A stretch of 64,000 nt of DNA from the NCBI GenBank assembly GCA_017554105.1, contig JAFZIY010000031.1, forward strand, positions 62,001 to 126,000, read 5' to 3'. This document shows positions 34,837-43,311 of the stretch, one piece after another. Made by a program: the position numbers and the translations under genes. This DNA comes from Prevotella sp. (GTDB lineage Bacteria; Bacteroidota; Bacteroidia; Bacteroidales; Bacteroidaceae). The notes below the pieces were generated by a model. It was not told where the DNA came from. It ran no database searches and was given only the letters and a program-made list of their open reading frames with translations. Position 1 is the stretch's first letter; the number at the start of each line of letters is the position of its first letter.

Positions 34837-37800
34837 TTATTGTATTATGATGAGTTTCTTTGCCTTCGATACCTTGTTGCTGCCATCGGCACTGATGCGC
34901 ACACGATAGAGATATACGCCCGTCTGCAACTTCTCGCCGCCGTCGATGGTAAGGTTCCAGTCCACGGTATATGTGCCGGCAGTGGCCACTCCCGTGTCGC
35001 TGTATGTCCAGAGGTGGCGTCCACTGATGTCGAAGATGTCGATAAAGACATCGAGGTTGTTGCCCGTGTAGTCGTGGTTGACGATGAAAGTGGTCGTCGT
35101 AGAGGCGGGATTCTCCGTGCAACTGACACTGTACAGCGTAGGCTCAAGTCCGCGCACCACATTGAATGTCAGCTCGGCTACAGAGGAATTGTTCAGCACG
35201 TCCCATGCGCGGAACCTCAGTTTATGCTGTCCTGCCGGCAGTTCAGGTATCGCATAGTGAGTCGTACCACTGGTATATGACCCGAAGTCGTACTCGAAAT
35301 TATCGTTAAGGATATATGTCTTCGACATGTCTCCGTCGATAACGAGTTCCAGGTCGTGACCAATGCCGTTGCCCGTGGTGTTTATTCCGTCCTTATCGCT
35401 TATCTGCGCCACGAAGTACGGGGTGGCATTCACGTTGCCGCCATTGGTGAACGACGGGCTATTGAGGTAGCAGAATATTGACGGTCCGATAGAGTCATTG
35501 CCTGCGGTCTCCGTTCCTCCGAGCGTGAACTGCTCGGTGCTGCCGTTTGCAATCTCCGTCCTAGCGCTGTTGATGGCATAGATGTTTATCATTCCCTGAC
35601 CGTCGGTGTAGTTGATGTCCATAGGAACGGCGAACGAGAAGGAGAACTTACCGTTGGAAACACTGTCGGAGCCATTGAACAGAGTCTTTGTACGGTCGTA
35701 GAAGGTGAATGCCTTATCGGCAGTGGGTTCCTGTTTCTTGCATACCACAAGAGCCTTGCTGTCGCGCACCGTGGCAGTCATCTGACCATTGAACGCCGTT
35801 TCCGTTGCCCCGTTCCGCTCAATATGTCCTTCCACCTTCGCAACACTTCCTGCCTTCAGTGTAGGCATGGTACCTGATGAGATGTCAACACCGTTTATCT
35901 TGTCCACCACCACGCTAAGCGTCGGCAGTTTCAAGGCAAGGGCGGGGTCGCCGAGCAACGAATACTGCAGTTTATTGGCAGTACGGTCCTTTCCCGATGT
36001 TATCAGTTCGTTCTTTGCCAGTCGCTGTGCCTCGCCGAGGGTGTTCGGCTTGCCGTTGGTGTAGCCAAGCGCATATTTAAGGAAGGCAAGATTTATCACC
36101 TTGTTGCGGTTTACGAACACCGTTCGCGTTGTACCATAGAAGGCGATGGCACCACCCTTGCGGTTGAATATTGATGCCTCACCGATGTTGTCCTCAACAC
36201 CGTCGAAGGGAGCAACGTTACATGAGGCGGTAATCCATAGCGGAAGACCTGCATTGGTGGCTGTCTCGAAGTCACTGAGTCTCATCACTCCCTCATGGCT
36301 CAACTGCCATGCGCTGCCGTGGCCGCAATAGTCCATCACCAGCGCACCACGGCTCTGCTGCTGCAGGATGTCGGCCGTGGCACCAGGATAGGTGACTCCC
36401 GTGGAACTGCTCTGTCGCTGGTAAGCATCCCACATGACGCGGCGCACCACCATTCCCGGCTGCTGTGCCTCGGTCTGCTGTGCCGCGTCCTCAGAGTCTT
36501 CCATGTGTATGTTGTTGTTGCCATCGTCACCCATGAACATCACTACGTTCTGCCATGCCCCGGCATTCTCATTGTTAATATAGTTGATGGTCTTGTCAAC
36601 CATTATCTTTGCCTCGTTCTCATTCCGGGCAGGGATACGACCCACTGCAATGTCGTGCTTGTCTGAGCCAAGGAGGTCGGCTCCCTCGCCGTCGTCGAGC
36701 AAGCAGAAGAAACCGTCGTCAATATAGCAATAGGTGTCGCTGAACGAGTTCTCGCTCTCATAACAAAGCAGGAAATCGTCAACGGAATACGTTGACATAT
36801 CACTGATGTTCATACGGTTGTCCCATACGCAGTCGCCGAAGAGCAGCAGATATCGCGGCATCTCGTCCTCTGTCTCCGCCCTGTCATACAGCATCTTCAT
36901 GTATCTGCGATAGGCATTGGCATCGGGAGTGCCCGATGAGAACTCATTATACAGTTCGTCTGCCGGCACCACCTTCACCGTCATGGTGTCGTGCTGCTCG
37001 TGGAAGGTCTTCAGTCTCTGTGCCTGGGTGTTCAGTATTCCCGATGTGGGAACAATGATTACCATGTCGATATTACGGTCGGCGTGCAGGTTCTGGTTGG
37101 TGATATTATATACATACTCTGCCTGTGGGAACGCTGATGTGGCAAGCGACGGTGCCGGAGCAGGCTGGTCGGTGTGCAGTGATATATAGTCGAGACGTAT
37201 CGGACCGCCACTCTTCGGCGTTATCTTCACGCTGTTCTCGTCTTTCAGCGAATACACATTGAATGTCTTCAATCCAGAATTTCCCTCGTCATAAGATGAC
37301 AGCGAGATGGTTATGGTGCCTACCACGGAGTCGTTCACCGCCACCTCTGCCGTTGAGTTATTGCCCGCCGATATCACCACCTTCATCAGTCCTACATCCG
37401 AGGCACCCTTGCGTGCTATGGTGTATGTCTTGTCCGAGCCGAGATTTATCGGGGTGTTCTCAAAGAGGTTGCGACCACCACGGAACCATGCATAGTTGTC
37501 TATCTCATGAAGCGCATTGTAGTCGTCGGCCTTGGGATAGTTCTCCGCGAGGAACTCGTCTGCCGAGACGGTTAAAGGTGTCTCATCCGACTGTGTTATG
37601 AAATAATACCCATAGTCGGAATAGGGGTTGCGCACCCTCACATTCGAGGCGTCCCACGACACGGGACCCTGCGCATAGAAGAGTCGCTTGCCGTCGACGT
37701 TGCATGTGGGAACCTCCTTCAGGTCGTCAAGAGCCACGAGGTCCTCTGCCACGAGTTTCTCGTTCTGCAATGCACCACCATAACCATAGATTTTCACCTT

Positions 37801-38418
37801 GTCGAGATTGCTGAATCCCGCACGCTTTATTACGGCGTCGGTGAGTTGGTGTATGCCTGTCTTGCTCACCTTTATCTTCGCCCAGTTGCCCGTGGCGAGC
37901 ACTGAGTTCTCGGCATAGCGCTGGGCATTATGTGATGAGTGACGGGTGTTGGGTGATTGGTGTTGGGTGTTAGGCGACTGTACTTTATGCCCTCTCAGTG
38001 TCCATTCCTTTTTGAAGGGATTGGGAGTGGCCACCACGCGCAGCATGAAACTCACGAGTTTCTGGTACTTCCCGTTGCGGTACACTATCGGGGTGAAACC
38101 TGTTTCCAGCACACCCTGCTTGCGCTCCACCGCAACATGCGTTTCCATCTCGGGCATTTCCCCCGGCATCTCAGCCGAGATTAGTTTATATTTCATGATG
38201 TCGTTCGGTGACATGTCTATAAACTCAGGATAGTCTATCTCTACGGTGTAAGTGGTGTCCCTGAAGCTCTCGCCTAACTTATGCCTGAAAGAAAAATACG
38301 GCAGCACCGAGTCTATCCTGACCTCCTCTGCAGTCAGGTTGAAGAAACGATTCTGTGCCGATGCCGTAACCACCAGCATCAGCAAGAACAACAGTGAAAG
38401 TATTCTTCTTTTAGCCAT
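34837..38418 (-). CDS. porU: Type IX secretion sortase PorU (C25 peptidase)
   Basis: 1193 residues: signal peptide (about 1-21, SAQN), N-terminal beta domain, and a C25 gingipain-like domain with catalytic His in VMDYCGHGSAWQ and Cys in WITASCNVAPFDG. C-terminal Ig-like domains follow, ending in a CTD-like segment (TGVYLYRVRISADG, then AKKLIIIQ). PorU removes the C-terminal signal of T9SS cargo and attaches it to A-LPS, or releases it. Residues near 150-165 (SPNTQHQSPNTRHSSHNAQ) are low complexity and are encoded by a heptamer array at 37927-37980, an insertion relative to what the rest of the domain suggests. Confidence 0.93.
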   Translation of the reverse strand: MAKRRILSLLFLLMLVVTASAQNRFFNLTAEEVRIDSVLPYFSFRHKLGESFRDTTYTVEIDYPEFIDMSPNDIMKYKLISAEMPGEMPEMETHVAVERKQGVLETGFTPIVYRNGKYQKLVSFMLRVVATPNPFKKEWTLRGHKVQSPNTQHQSPNTRHSSHNAQRYAENSVLATGNWAKIKVSKTGIHQLTDAVIKRAGFSNLDKVKIYGYGGALQNEKLVAEDLVALDDLKEVPTCNVDGKRLFYAQGPVSWDASNVRVRNPYSDYGYYFITQSDETPLTVSADEFLAENYPKADDYNALHEIDNYAWFRGGRNLFENTPINLGSDKTYTIARKGASDVGLMKVVISAGNNSTAEVAVNDSVVGTITISLSSYDEGNSGLKTFNVYSLKDENSVKITPKSGGPIRLDYISLHTDQPAPAPSLATSAFPQAEYVYNITNQNLHADRNIDMVIIVPTSGILNTQAQRLKTFHEQHDTMTVKVVPADELYNEFSSGTPDANAYRRYMKMLYDRAETEDEMPRYLLLFGDCVWDNRMNISDMSTYSVDDFLLCYESENSFSDTYCYIDDGFFCLLDDGEGADLLGSDKHDIAVGRIPARNENEAKIMVDKTINYINNENAGAWQNVVMFMGDDGNNNIHMEDSEDAAQQTEAQQPGMVVRRVMWDAYQRQSSSTGVTYPGATADILQQQSRGALVMDYCGHGSAWQLSHEGVMRLSDFETATNAGLPLWITASCNVAPFDGVEDNIGEASIFNRKGGAIAFYGTTRTVFVNRNKVINLAFLKYALGYTNGKPNTLGEAQRLAKNELITSGKDRTANKLQYSLLGDPALALKLPTLSVVVDKINGVDISSGTMPTLKAGSVAKVEGHIERNGATETAFNGQMTATVRDSKALVVCKKQEPTADKAFTFYDRTKTLFNGSDSVSNGKFSFSFAVPMDINYTDGQGMINIYAINSARTEIANGSTEQFTLGGTETAGNDSIGPSIFCYLNSPSFTNGGNVNATPYFVAQISDKDGINTTGNGIGHDLELVIDGDMSKTYILNDNFEYDFGSYTSGTTHYAIPELPAGQHKLRFRAWDVLNNSSVAELTFNVVRGLEPTLYSVSCTENPASTTTTFIVNHDYTGNNLDVFIDIFDISGRHLWTYSDTGVATAGTYTVDWNLTIDGGEKLQTGVYLYRVRISADGSNKVSKAKKLIIIQ
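37927..37980. repeat. Heptamer array inside porU
   Basis: On the plus strand the units read GTGATGA, GTGACGG, GTGTTGG, GTGATTG, GTGTTGG, GTGTTAG in register of seven; the tract is in frame and codes for the SPNTQHQSPNTRH repeat. Confidence 0.85.
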
Positions 38419-38446
38419 ATATCTTATTAATAACTTGTCTACTTGT

Positions 38447-38480
38447 CTCCCCTCCCCAGGGAGGGGTCGGGGTGGGCCCC
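38447..38480. repeat. G/C-rich REP-like palindrome between porU and the FAH gene
   Basis: CCCCTCCCCAGGGAGGGG followed by TCGGGGTGGG; it touches the stop of the FAH-family gene and fills the 61-bp spacer. Confidence 0.65.
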
Positions 38481-39097
38481 TACTTCACATTAAACTCCAT
38501 TACCTTGCGGTCCTCGAGATACCCTGTCAGATGGTCGTCAATCTTGACCGGTCCCACTCCCGCAGGAGTGCCTGTGTAGAGTATGTCGCCTGTCTTCAGC
38601 GTGAAGAACTGGCTGATGTAACTTATGAGCCTGTCCACCTTGAACAACATGTCGCTCGTGCATCCCTCCTGAACGGTCTTTCCGTTGATGTCGAGATGGA
38701 AATGCAGTGCCTGGATGTCAAGGAACTTCTCCTTCGGAATCCACTCTCCTATGGCGGCGGCACCGTCGAAGCCCTTGCACAGGTCCCACGGCTGACCGGC
38801 ATCGCGCAGACGACGCTGGAGGTCACGCGCCGTGAAGTCTATTCCCACCGTCACCGCATCGTAGTAGCGATGGGCGAACCTCTCGGGGATGCTCTTGCCC
38901 AAACGGCAGATACGCACCACCATCTCGGTCTCGTAGTCTACTCGTCCGAGGTGGTCAGGCACGAAAAACGGCTTCCCGTCTTTCAGCAACGATGAGTCGG
39001 CCTTGGTGAAAATCACCGGCTCCTCTGGTATATATAACGCACCATCGAGTTCTTTATTGTGCTGTGCGTAATTCATTCCTACTGCAAAGATCTTCAT
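38480..39097 (-). CDS. Fumarylacetoacetate hydrolase (FAH) family protein
   Basis: 205 residues, the short single-domain form of the family. The VGMNYAQHNKEL opening, the EEPVIFTKADSSLL segment, the metal-binding DYETEMVV block and the late GDILYTGTPAGVGP are diagnostic. Members hydrolyse or decarboxylate acylpyruvates and related diketo acids (YcgM/FAHD1 type) with a divalent metal in the cytoplasm; the substrate here is unknown. It has a promoter of its own and leads into porU, so read-through into the secretion genes is possible. Confidence 0.9.
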   Translation of the reverse strand: MKIFAVGMNYAQHNKELDGALYIPEEPVIFTKADSSLLKDGKPFFVPDHLGRVDYETEMVVRICRLGKSIPERFAHRYYDAVTVGIDFTARDLQRRLRDAGQPWDLCKGFDGAAAIGEWIPKEKFLDIQALHFHLDINGKTVQEGCTSDMLFKVDRLISYISQFFTLKTGDILYTGTPAGVGPVKIDDHLTGYLEDRKVMEFNVK

Positions 39098-39128
39098 CGC
39101 CTGATTGTTTATAACGTTCTACTGGGCG

Positions 39129-39136
39129 CAAAGTTA
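39129..39136 (-). promoter_or_regulatory. -7 promoter box for the FAH gene
   Basis: Minus-strand TAACTTTG, exact match, about 31 nt before ATG 39097. Confidence 0.5.
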
Positions 39137-39192
39137 CAAATATTTTCTTATAAACGCCACCCCATTTGCTGATATATCATTGTGCGTGACAT

Positions 39193-39233
39193 AAAAAAAT
39201 CGGGCGAAGACCGTTTGTAAGTCTTTCGCCCGA
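39193..39233 (-). terminator. Terminator of the rplM-rpsI-rpsB-tsf operon
   Basis: On the minus strand TCGGGCGAAAGAC pairs with GTCTTCGCCCGA (loop TTACAAACG, one-base bulge) and is followed by seven T. Confidence 0.9.
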
Positions 39234-39265
39234 CCCATTATGATCGGTCAGTTAATTGCCGTTTA

Positions 39266-40264
39266 TTAGTCAGCAACCAATGTGAAGCGCTTGAAGTCAA
39301 CAACCTTCAGGTCCTTGTCCTGTGCAGCGAGCCACTGTGAAACTGTAGCCTTGTCGCCGTCACCGAACTGGAACTCCTGGTCAACGAGGCAGTTCTCCTT
39401 CAGGAACTTAGCCACACGACCCTTTGCGATGTTCTCCACCATCTGTGCAGGGAGGTTAGCAGCCTTCTCGGCAGCGGTCTTCTCGCGGATTTCCTTTGCC
39501 TTGTCAGCCTCCTCGCGTGTGAGCCAACCCTTAGCGATGTTCGACTCGATGTGGTCGTCGCTGTCAACGAGGTTAGCGTTGATGCCAGCCTTCTTGAGTG
39601 CAGCCACAACAGCCTTCTCCACCTGCTCTTCCTTGGTCTTCTCTACAGCAACCTTGTACTCCTCGTCGAGAATGTTCTGTGGAACGCTCTCAGCGTTAAG
39701 AGCCACTGGCTTCATGGCAGCCACCTGCATTGCCACCTTGTGACCTGCGTCGGTAGCCAGTTTGTTGGTCTGTACCATGGTGCAGAGGGTGTGCTTGCCC
39801 ATGTGGTCGTACACCTCGATGTTGTCGCCCTCGAGTACGAGGTAGCCGTCGAGTTCCATCTTCTCACCAGTGATACCTGAGCGCTGTGTCACAGCATCCT
39901 GAGCCTTCTGACCATCAGCGAGCACCAGTTCCTTCACCTCGTCGAGAGTCTTAACCTTTGCTGCGATGGCAGCGTCGAGGATAGACTGTGTCAGGGCGAT
40001 GAAGTCAGCGCCGTTGGCAACGAAGTCGGTTTCACACTTCAGTGCGAGGGTTGCAGCGAAGCCGTCAACACTCTTCACGAGAACACAACCATTGGATGTC
40101 TCACGGTCGCTACGCTTTGCAGCGATAGCCAGTCCACGCTCGCGGAGCAGTTCCTTCGCCTTGTCGAAGTCGCCCTCAGCCTCGGTCAGAGCCTTCTTAA
40201 CGTCAGCCAGACCAGCACCTGTCATAGCGCGCAGTTTCTTGATATCTTCTATAGAAATAGCCAT
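39266..40264 (-). CDS. tsf: Elongation factor Ts
   Basis: 332 residues. The N-terminal UBA-like segment IEDIKKLRAMTGAGLADVKKAL and the EF-Tu-contacting block KCETDFVAN are canonical. It exchanges GDP on EF-Tu during translation. Length fits the Bacteroidetes form, which is longer than that of E. coli. It is the last gene of the ribosomal protein operon, 40 bp after rpsB and before a strong terminator. Confidence 0.97.
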   Translation of the reverse strand: MAISIEDIKKLRAMTGAGLADVKKALTEAEGDFDKAKELLRERGLAIAAKRSDRETSNGCVLVKSVDGFAATLALKCETDFVANGADFIALTQSILDAAIAAKVKTLDEVKELVLADGQKAQDAVTQRSGITGEKMELDGYLVLEGDNIEVYDHMGKHTLCTMVQTNKLATDAGHKVAMQVAAMKPVALNAESVPQNILDEEYKVAVEKTKEEQVEKAVVAALKKAGINANLVDSDDHIESNIAKGWLTREEADKAKEIREKTAAEKAANLPAQMVENIAKGRVAKFLKENCLVDQEFQFGDGDKATVSQWLAAQDKDLKVVDFKRFTLVAD

Positions 40265-40304
40265 AATTCTTTAAACTATAATCTTTAAACTTTAAACTAA
40301 ATTA

Positions 40305-41213
40305 TTATTCTGCTGCTGGAGCCTCTTCAGCCTCTGCAGGTGCCTCTGTCTCCTCTGCTGCGGGAGCCTCAGCCTCTTCTGCTACAGGAGCCTCCTCTAC
40401 TGGAGCCTCTTCTGCTGCTGGAGCCTCTGCCTGCTCGTCCTTGCGCTGACGGCGCTGACGGCGTGGCTTAGCGTCCTCTGCCACCTCGCTCTGCTCCTTT
40501 GCTGCCTTCTCGTCGGCACGCTCAGCCTTGCGCTCAGCGAGACCTTCGTTGATAGCGTCGCAGCAAGCAGTGAGGATTACGTCGATAGAGTCCTTGGCAT
40601 CGTCGTTAGCAGGAATCATGAAGTCGATGTTCTTCGGGTCGCTGTTGGTGTCAACGATAGCGAACACGGGGATACCCAAGCGCACTGCCTCGCTCACTGC
40701 GATGTGCTCCTTCATAACGTCGATAACGAAGAGTGCAGAAGGCAGACGTGTAAGGTCAGCGATAGAACCGAGGTTCTTCTCGAGCTTAGCACGCTGACGT
40801 GTAATCTGCAGCATCTCGCGTTTTGAGAGGTTAGCGAATGTACCGTCGTTAATCATCTTGTCGATGGTAGCCATCTTCTTCACAGCCTTGCGGATGGTTG
40901 GGAAGTTGGTGAGCATACCGCCCGGCCAGCGCTCGATAACGTAAGGCATGCTGATGCTTGTAGCCTTCTCAGCCACGATGTCCTTAGCCTGCTTCTTAGT
41001 AGCGACGAAGAGGATTTTCTTTCCCGACTTAGCGATCTGCTTCAGTGCGTCAGCAGCCTCGTCAATCATCACTACAGTCTTGTTAAGGTCTATAATATGG
41101 ATGCCATTGCGCTCCATGAAGATGTAAGGAGCCATTGCTGGATTCCATTTGCGCTTGAGGTGACCGAAGTGGCAACCTGCCTCAAGCAGTTGGTCAAAGT
41201 TTGTTCTTGCCAT
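40305..41213 (-). CDS. rpsB: 30S ribosomal protein S2 with acidic C-terminal tail
   Basis: 302 residues. The N-terminal 225 residues are a standard S2 (FDQLLEAGCHFGH, KWNPAMAPYI, FVATKKQAKDIV, RWPGGMLTNF). The rest is a low-complexity tail: a short basic piece (PRRQRRQRK) followed by about 50 residues of Ala/Glu/Pro repeats (EEAPVEEAPVAEEA). E. coli S2 stops near 241 residues; extended acidic tails are common in Bacteroidetes. Role of the tail is unknown. Follows rpsI across a repeat-filled spacer and precedes tsf. Confidence 0.96.
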   Translation of the reverse strand: MARTNFDQLLEAGCHFGHLKRKWNPAMAPYIFMERNGIHIIDLNKTVVMIDEAADALKQIAKSGKKILFVATKKQAKDIVAEKATSISMPYVIERWPGGMLTNFPTIRKAVKKMATIDKMINDGTFANLSKREMLQITRQRAKLEKNLGSIADLTRLPSALFVIDVMKEHIAVSEAVRLGIPVFAIVDTNSDPKNIDFMIPANDDAKDSIDVILTACCDAINEGLAERKAERADEKAAKEQSEVAEDAKPRRQRRQRKDEQAEAPAAEEAPVEEAPVAEEAEAPAAEETEAPAEAEEAPAAE

Positions 41214-41275
41214 TTTTGCTTTAATTTTGTTTGTTGTTTACTTTCTTTTTTAATTCTTGTTAGAATCAGCCACTG

Positions 41276-41397
41276 GGTAATTGAAAATTGACAATTGATA
41301 ATTGACAATTCAAGTCTCAGCGGTTTAGATACTAAACACCCTCTGATAACTGCCAACTGATAATTATCCATTATCAATTGTCAATTATCAACTGGAT
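41276..41397. repeat. AATTGAn heptamer arrays in inverted orientation around a core
   Basis: Units such as AATTGAC/AATTGAT (41279-41313), a core of about 45 bp, then the inverted units AATTATC/AATTGTC (41358-41392) fill the spacer between rpsI and rpsB. Confidence 0.75.
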
Positions 41398-41398
41398 A

Positions 41399-41785
41399 TT
41401 AACGCTTGCTGAACTGGAAGCGACGACGAGCCTTTGGCTGACCTGGCTTCTTACGCTCAACAGTACGGCTGTCGCGTGTGAGGAATCCCTGATCCTTCAG
41501 AGCCTTCTTGTCATCAGCATTAATCTTAACCAGTGCACGAGCGATGGCAAGGCGCAGAGCCTGGCTCTGACCAGTGAAACCACCACCGTCGAGATTAGCC
41601 TTGATGTCATACTTCTCTGCCACCTCGAGGAGGTTCAGCGGCTGCTTAACCACATACTGGAGAATTGCAGAAGGGAAATATGCCTCAATATCCTTCTTGT
41701 TTATAATTATCTTGCCTGTTCCTTCGCTTACGTAAACGCGTGCTATAGCACTCTTACGGCGACCTATTGCATTAACTACTTCCAT
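41399..41785 (-). CDS. rpsI: 30S ribosomal protein S9
   Basis: 128 residues. MEVVNAIGRRKSAIARVYV at the start, NLDGGGFTGQSQALRLAIARAL in the middle and the basic C-terminal tail ending RRRFQFSKR, which reaches the P-site tRNA, are all canonical. It follows rplM by 13 bp, as in most bacteria, and so shares the rplM promoter and any control acting on that leader. Confidence 0.97.
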   Translation of the reverse strand: MEVVNAIGRRKSAIARVYVSEGTGKIIINKKDIEAYFPSAILQYVVKQPLNLLEVAEKYDIKANLDGGGFTGQSQALRLAIARALVKINADDKKALKDQGFLTRDSRTVERKKPGQPKARRRFQFSKR

Positions 41786-41798
41786 TTTTCCTTATTCT

Positions 41799-42260
41799 TT
41801 ATTTGTACTGATTAATATCAATTGCCTTTGGCTTCTGTGCCTCGTGTGGATGCTCAGTGCCCTCGTAAACATAGAGATTGTCGAGCAGAGCGCGGCCCAG
41901 ACGACCCTTTGGAAGCATACCCTTTACGGCATGGCGGATGATACGGTCAACACCACCCTTGCGAGCACGCAGCTGTGCAGGAGTGTTGAAGCGCTGACCA
42001 CCAGGATAGCCGGTGTAACGGGTGTAAACCTTGTCAGTCTCCTTCTTGCCAGTGAAGATAACCTTCTCGGCATTGATGATAATAACATTGTCGCCACAGT
42101 CAACATGAGGTGTGAACGTTGGCTTGTACTTACCGCGAATCAACTTCGCTACCTTAGAGCAGAGACGTCCCACTACCTGGTCGGTGGCATCGACGATCAC
42201 CCACTCTTTCTGTGCTGTCTCCTTGTTGATGGAAACAGTCTTGTAACTTAAAGTGTTCAT
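41799..42260 (-). CDS. rplM: 50S ribosomal protein L13
   Basis: 153 residues with the canonical blocks WVIVDATDQVVGRLCSKVA, YKPTFTPHVDCGDNVIIINA and the MLPKGRLGRALLDNLYVYEG segment. First gene of rplM-rpsI-rpsB-tsf. The promoter box is at 42468-42475, giving a leader of about 200 nt that can fold extensively and may carry operon control. Confidence 0.97.
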   Translation of the reverse strand: MNTLSYKTVSINKETAQKEWVIVDATDQVVGRLCSKVAKLIRGKYKPTFTPHVDCGDNVIIINAEKVIFTGKKETDKVYTRYTGYPGGQRFNTPAQLRARKGGVDRIIRHAVKGMLPKGRLGRALLDNLYVYEGTEHPHEAQKPKAIDINQYK

Positions 42261-42294
42261 GTAATTTGAAATTATTACTTAAAACGTTTTATAA

Positions 42295-42462
42295 ATGCCG
42301 GATATGTCGCCATCCGATTGCGCCTGGCTTCACGCACCTGGGAGCGAGCAGACTCTCCGCCTGCCAGTGAACCACCGATTCTCAAACCGCAATGACCTCT
42401 GTTGTTGGTGACTGCTATTTACACAGTGGCTCTGGGGGTTCTAAGGCCCCTCCAAAATTTGT
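42295..42462 (-). ncRNA. Structured leader RNA of rplM (or a separate ncRNA)
   Basis: On the minus strand nested helices can form: 42389-42394 with 42317-42322 (ATTGCG/CGCAAT), 42367-42373 with 42326-42333 (GGTTCAC/GTGAAGCC, one bulge), 42364-42367 with 42338-42341, and 42361-42364 with 42348-42351. A 5-bp hairpin CGGAT/ATCCG lies near 42299-42316, and a GGGG/CCCC hairpin near the 5' end. It begins at a clear promoter and no ORF is present. An L13-type autoregulatory leader is the simplest reading; a 6S-like RNA is an alternative. Confidence 0.5.
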
Positions 42463-42467
42463 GGGTG

Positions 42468-42475
42468 CAAAGATA
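42468..42475 (-). promoter_or_regulatory. -7 promoter box of the rplM operon
   Basis: Minus-strand TATCTTTG, exact consensus, about 210 nt before the rplM start. Confidence 0.6.
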
Positions 42476-42563
42476 CTTCTTTTATTCCTAATAATATGCG
42501 CAAGGCAAAAGTAGAACAAAAGATTTATATTTATTTAACATTAAGAGGGCTGGCAAGGTGGGA

Positions 42564-42660
42564 TAAAAAAGAAAAAGCCGATGGAAATGGCGAGGTTAGT
42601 ACTCACTCCATTCCTACGCAATGTAATCCTACATTTAGTCGTACTACATTGGGAGCGGCT
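42564..42660 (-). terminator. Long multi-stem hairpin after nadD, probably a terminator
   Basis: On the minus strand AGCCG (42660-42656), CTCC (42655-42652) and CAATGTA (42651-42645) pair with TACATTG (42625-42619), GGAG (42609-42606) and CGGCT (42580-42576), followed by TTTTCTTTTTT. The gene-free stretch 42476-42692 holds this element and nothing else I can name; a possible frame on the plus strand is treated as chance. Confidence 0.5.
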
Positions 42661-42692
42661 ATTTCTGATGCAAATTTAAGGGGATTATTTGG

Positions 42693-43271
42693 TTATCCAA
42701 AGAAAAGACAGTTTTCTTTAATGAAATTTATGACTTTAGGATGGAGGTAGCGGCGCACACTCTTGCCTTCAGATACGAGTTGGCGCACAAGAGTGCTGCT
42801 CATGTTATAGAGTCGGGTCTTTACGATGCGTACGTTAGGCGGCAGCGTGGTCTCGTCAACGGGGTAACCGTCGCGCGGATATATCACGACAGAGTAGTTG
42901 GCAAGTATGTCACTGCTGTTGCGCCACCGGCTGAAGAGTTGCCAGTTGTCGGCTCCGATAATCAGCGTGAAGCGGTGCTGCGGATAGTCTTTGCTGAGAT
43001 GCTGCAACGTGTTCCACGTGTATGACGGTCGCGGCAACTGAAACTCATAGTCACTTGCCACGAGGCGTGGCTCCTCCTCGAGGGCGAGCCGCGCCATCTC
43101 AAGGCGAAGGTTGTCATCGAGCAGTGACGACTGGGGCTTCAACGGGTTCTGCGGCGACACAAGAAACCACACCTCATCGAGCCGCGCCTTGCGCAACAAC
43201 TGACGCGCCAGTGCGACATGTCCTTTATGGATGGGGTTGAACGAACCGCCGAAGAGACCAATAGTTGCCAC
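42693..43271 (-). CDS. nadD: Nicotinate-nucleotide adenylyltransferase
   Basis: 192 residues. GLFGGSFNPIHKGHVALA carries the nucleotidyltransferase signature (HxGH), and the C-terminal ISSTxxR-type block appears as MSSTLVRQLV. It adds AMP to nicotinate mononucleotide in NAD synthesis, one step before the NAD that nadK (14.8 kb) phosphorylates. The start must be GTG 43271: the codon just before it is TAA, formed by the heptamer array that fills the gap from gmk. Ends before the hairpin at 42564-42660. Confidence 0.95.
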   Translation of the reverse strand: MATIGLFGGSFNPIHKGHVALARQLLRKARLDEVWFLVSPQNPLKPQSSLLDDNLRLEMARLALEEEPRLVASDYEFQLPRPSYTWNTLQHLSKDYPQHRFTLIIGADNWQLFSRWRNSSDILANYSVVIYPRDGYPVDETTLPPNVRIVKTRLYNMSSTLVRQLVSEGKSVRRYLHPKVINFIKENCLFFG

Positions 43272-43311
43272 TTAGGAGTTAGAAGTGAGGAGTTAGGAGT
43301 TAAGAGGTAGT
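43272..43311. repeat. GTTAGGA heptamer array between gmk and nadD
   Basis: Units AGTTAGA, AGTGAGG, AGTTAGG, AGTTAAG fill the gap. They supply both the TAA stop of gmk and the TAA directly before the nadD GTG start. Confidence 0.8.

Noticed and set aside
42295-42462. tRNA or SRP RNA in the rplM leader
   Set aside because: No cloverleaf, no TTC-loop consensus and no SRP domain IV loop sequence; only hairpins that fit a leader or other ncRNA.
42496-42750. Small plus-strand gene of 84 codons
   Set aside because: It overlaps the end of nadD and the hairpin element, has no clear promoter or signal, and its composition follows the structured DNA; chance frame preferred, though a remnant of a dispersed element is possible.
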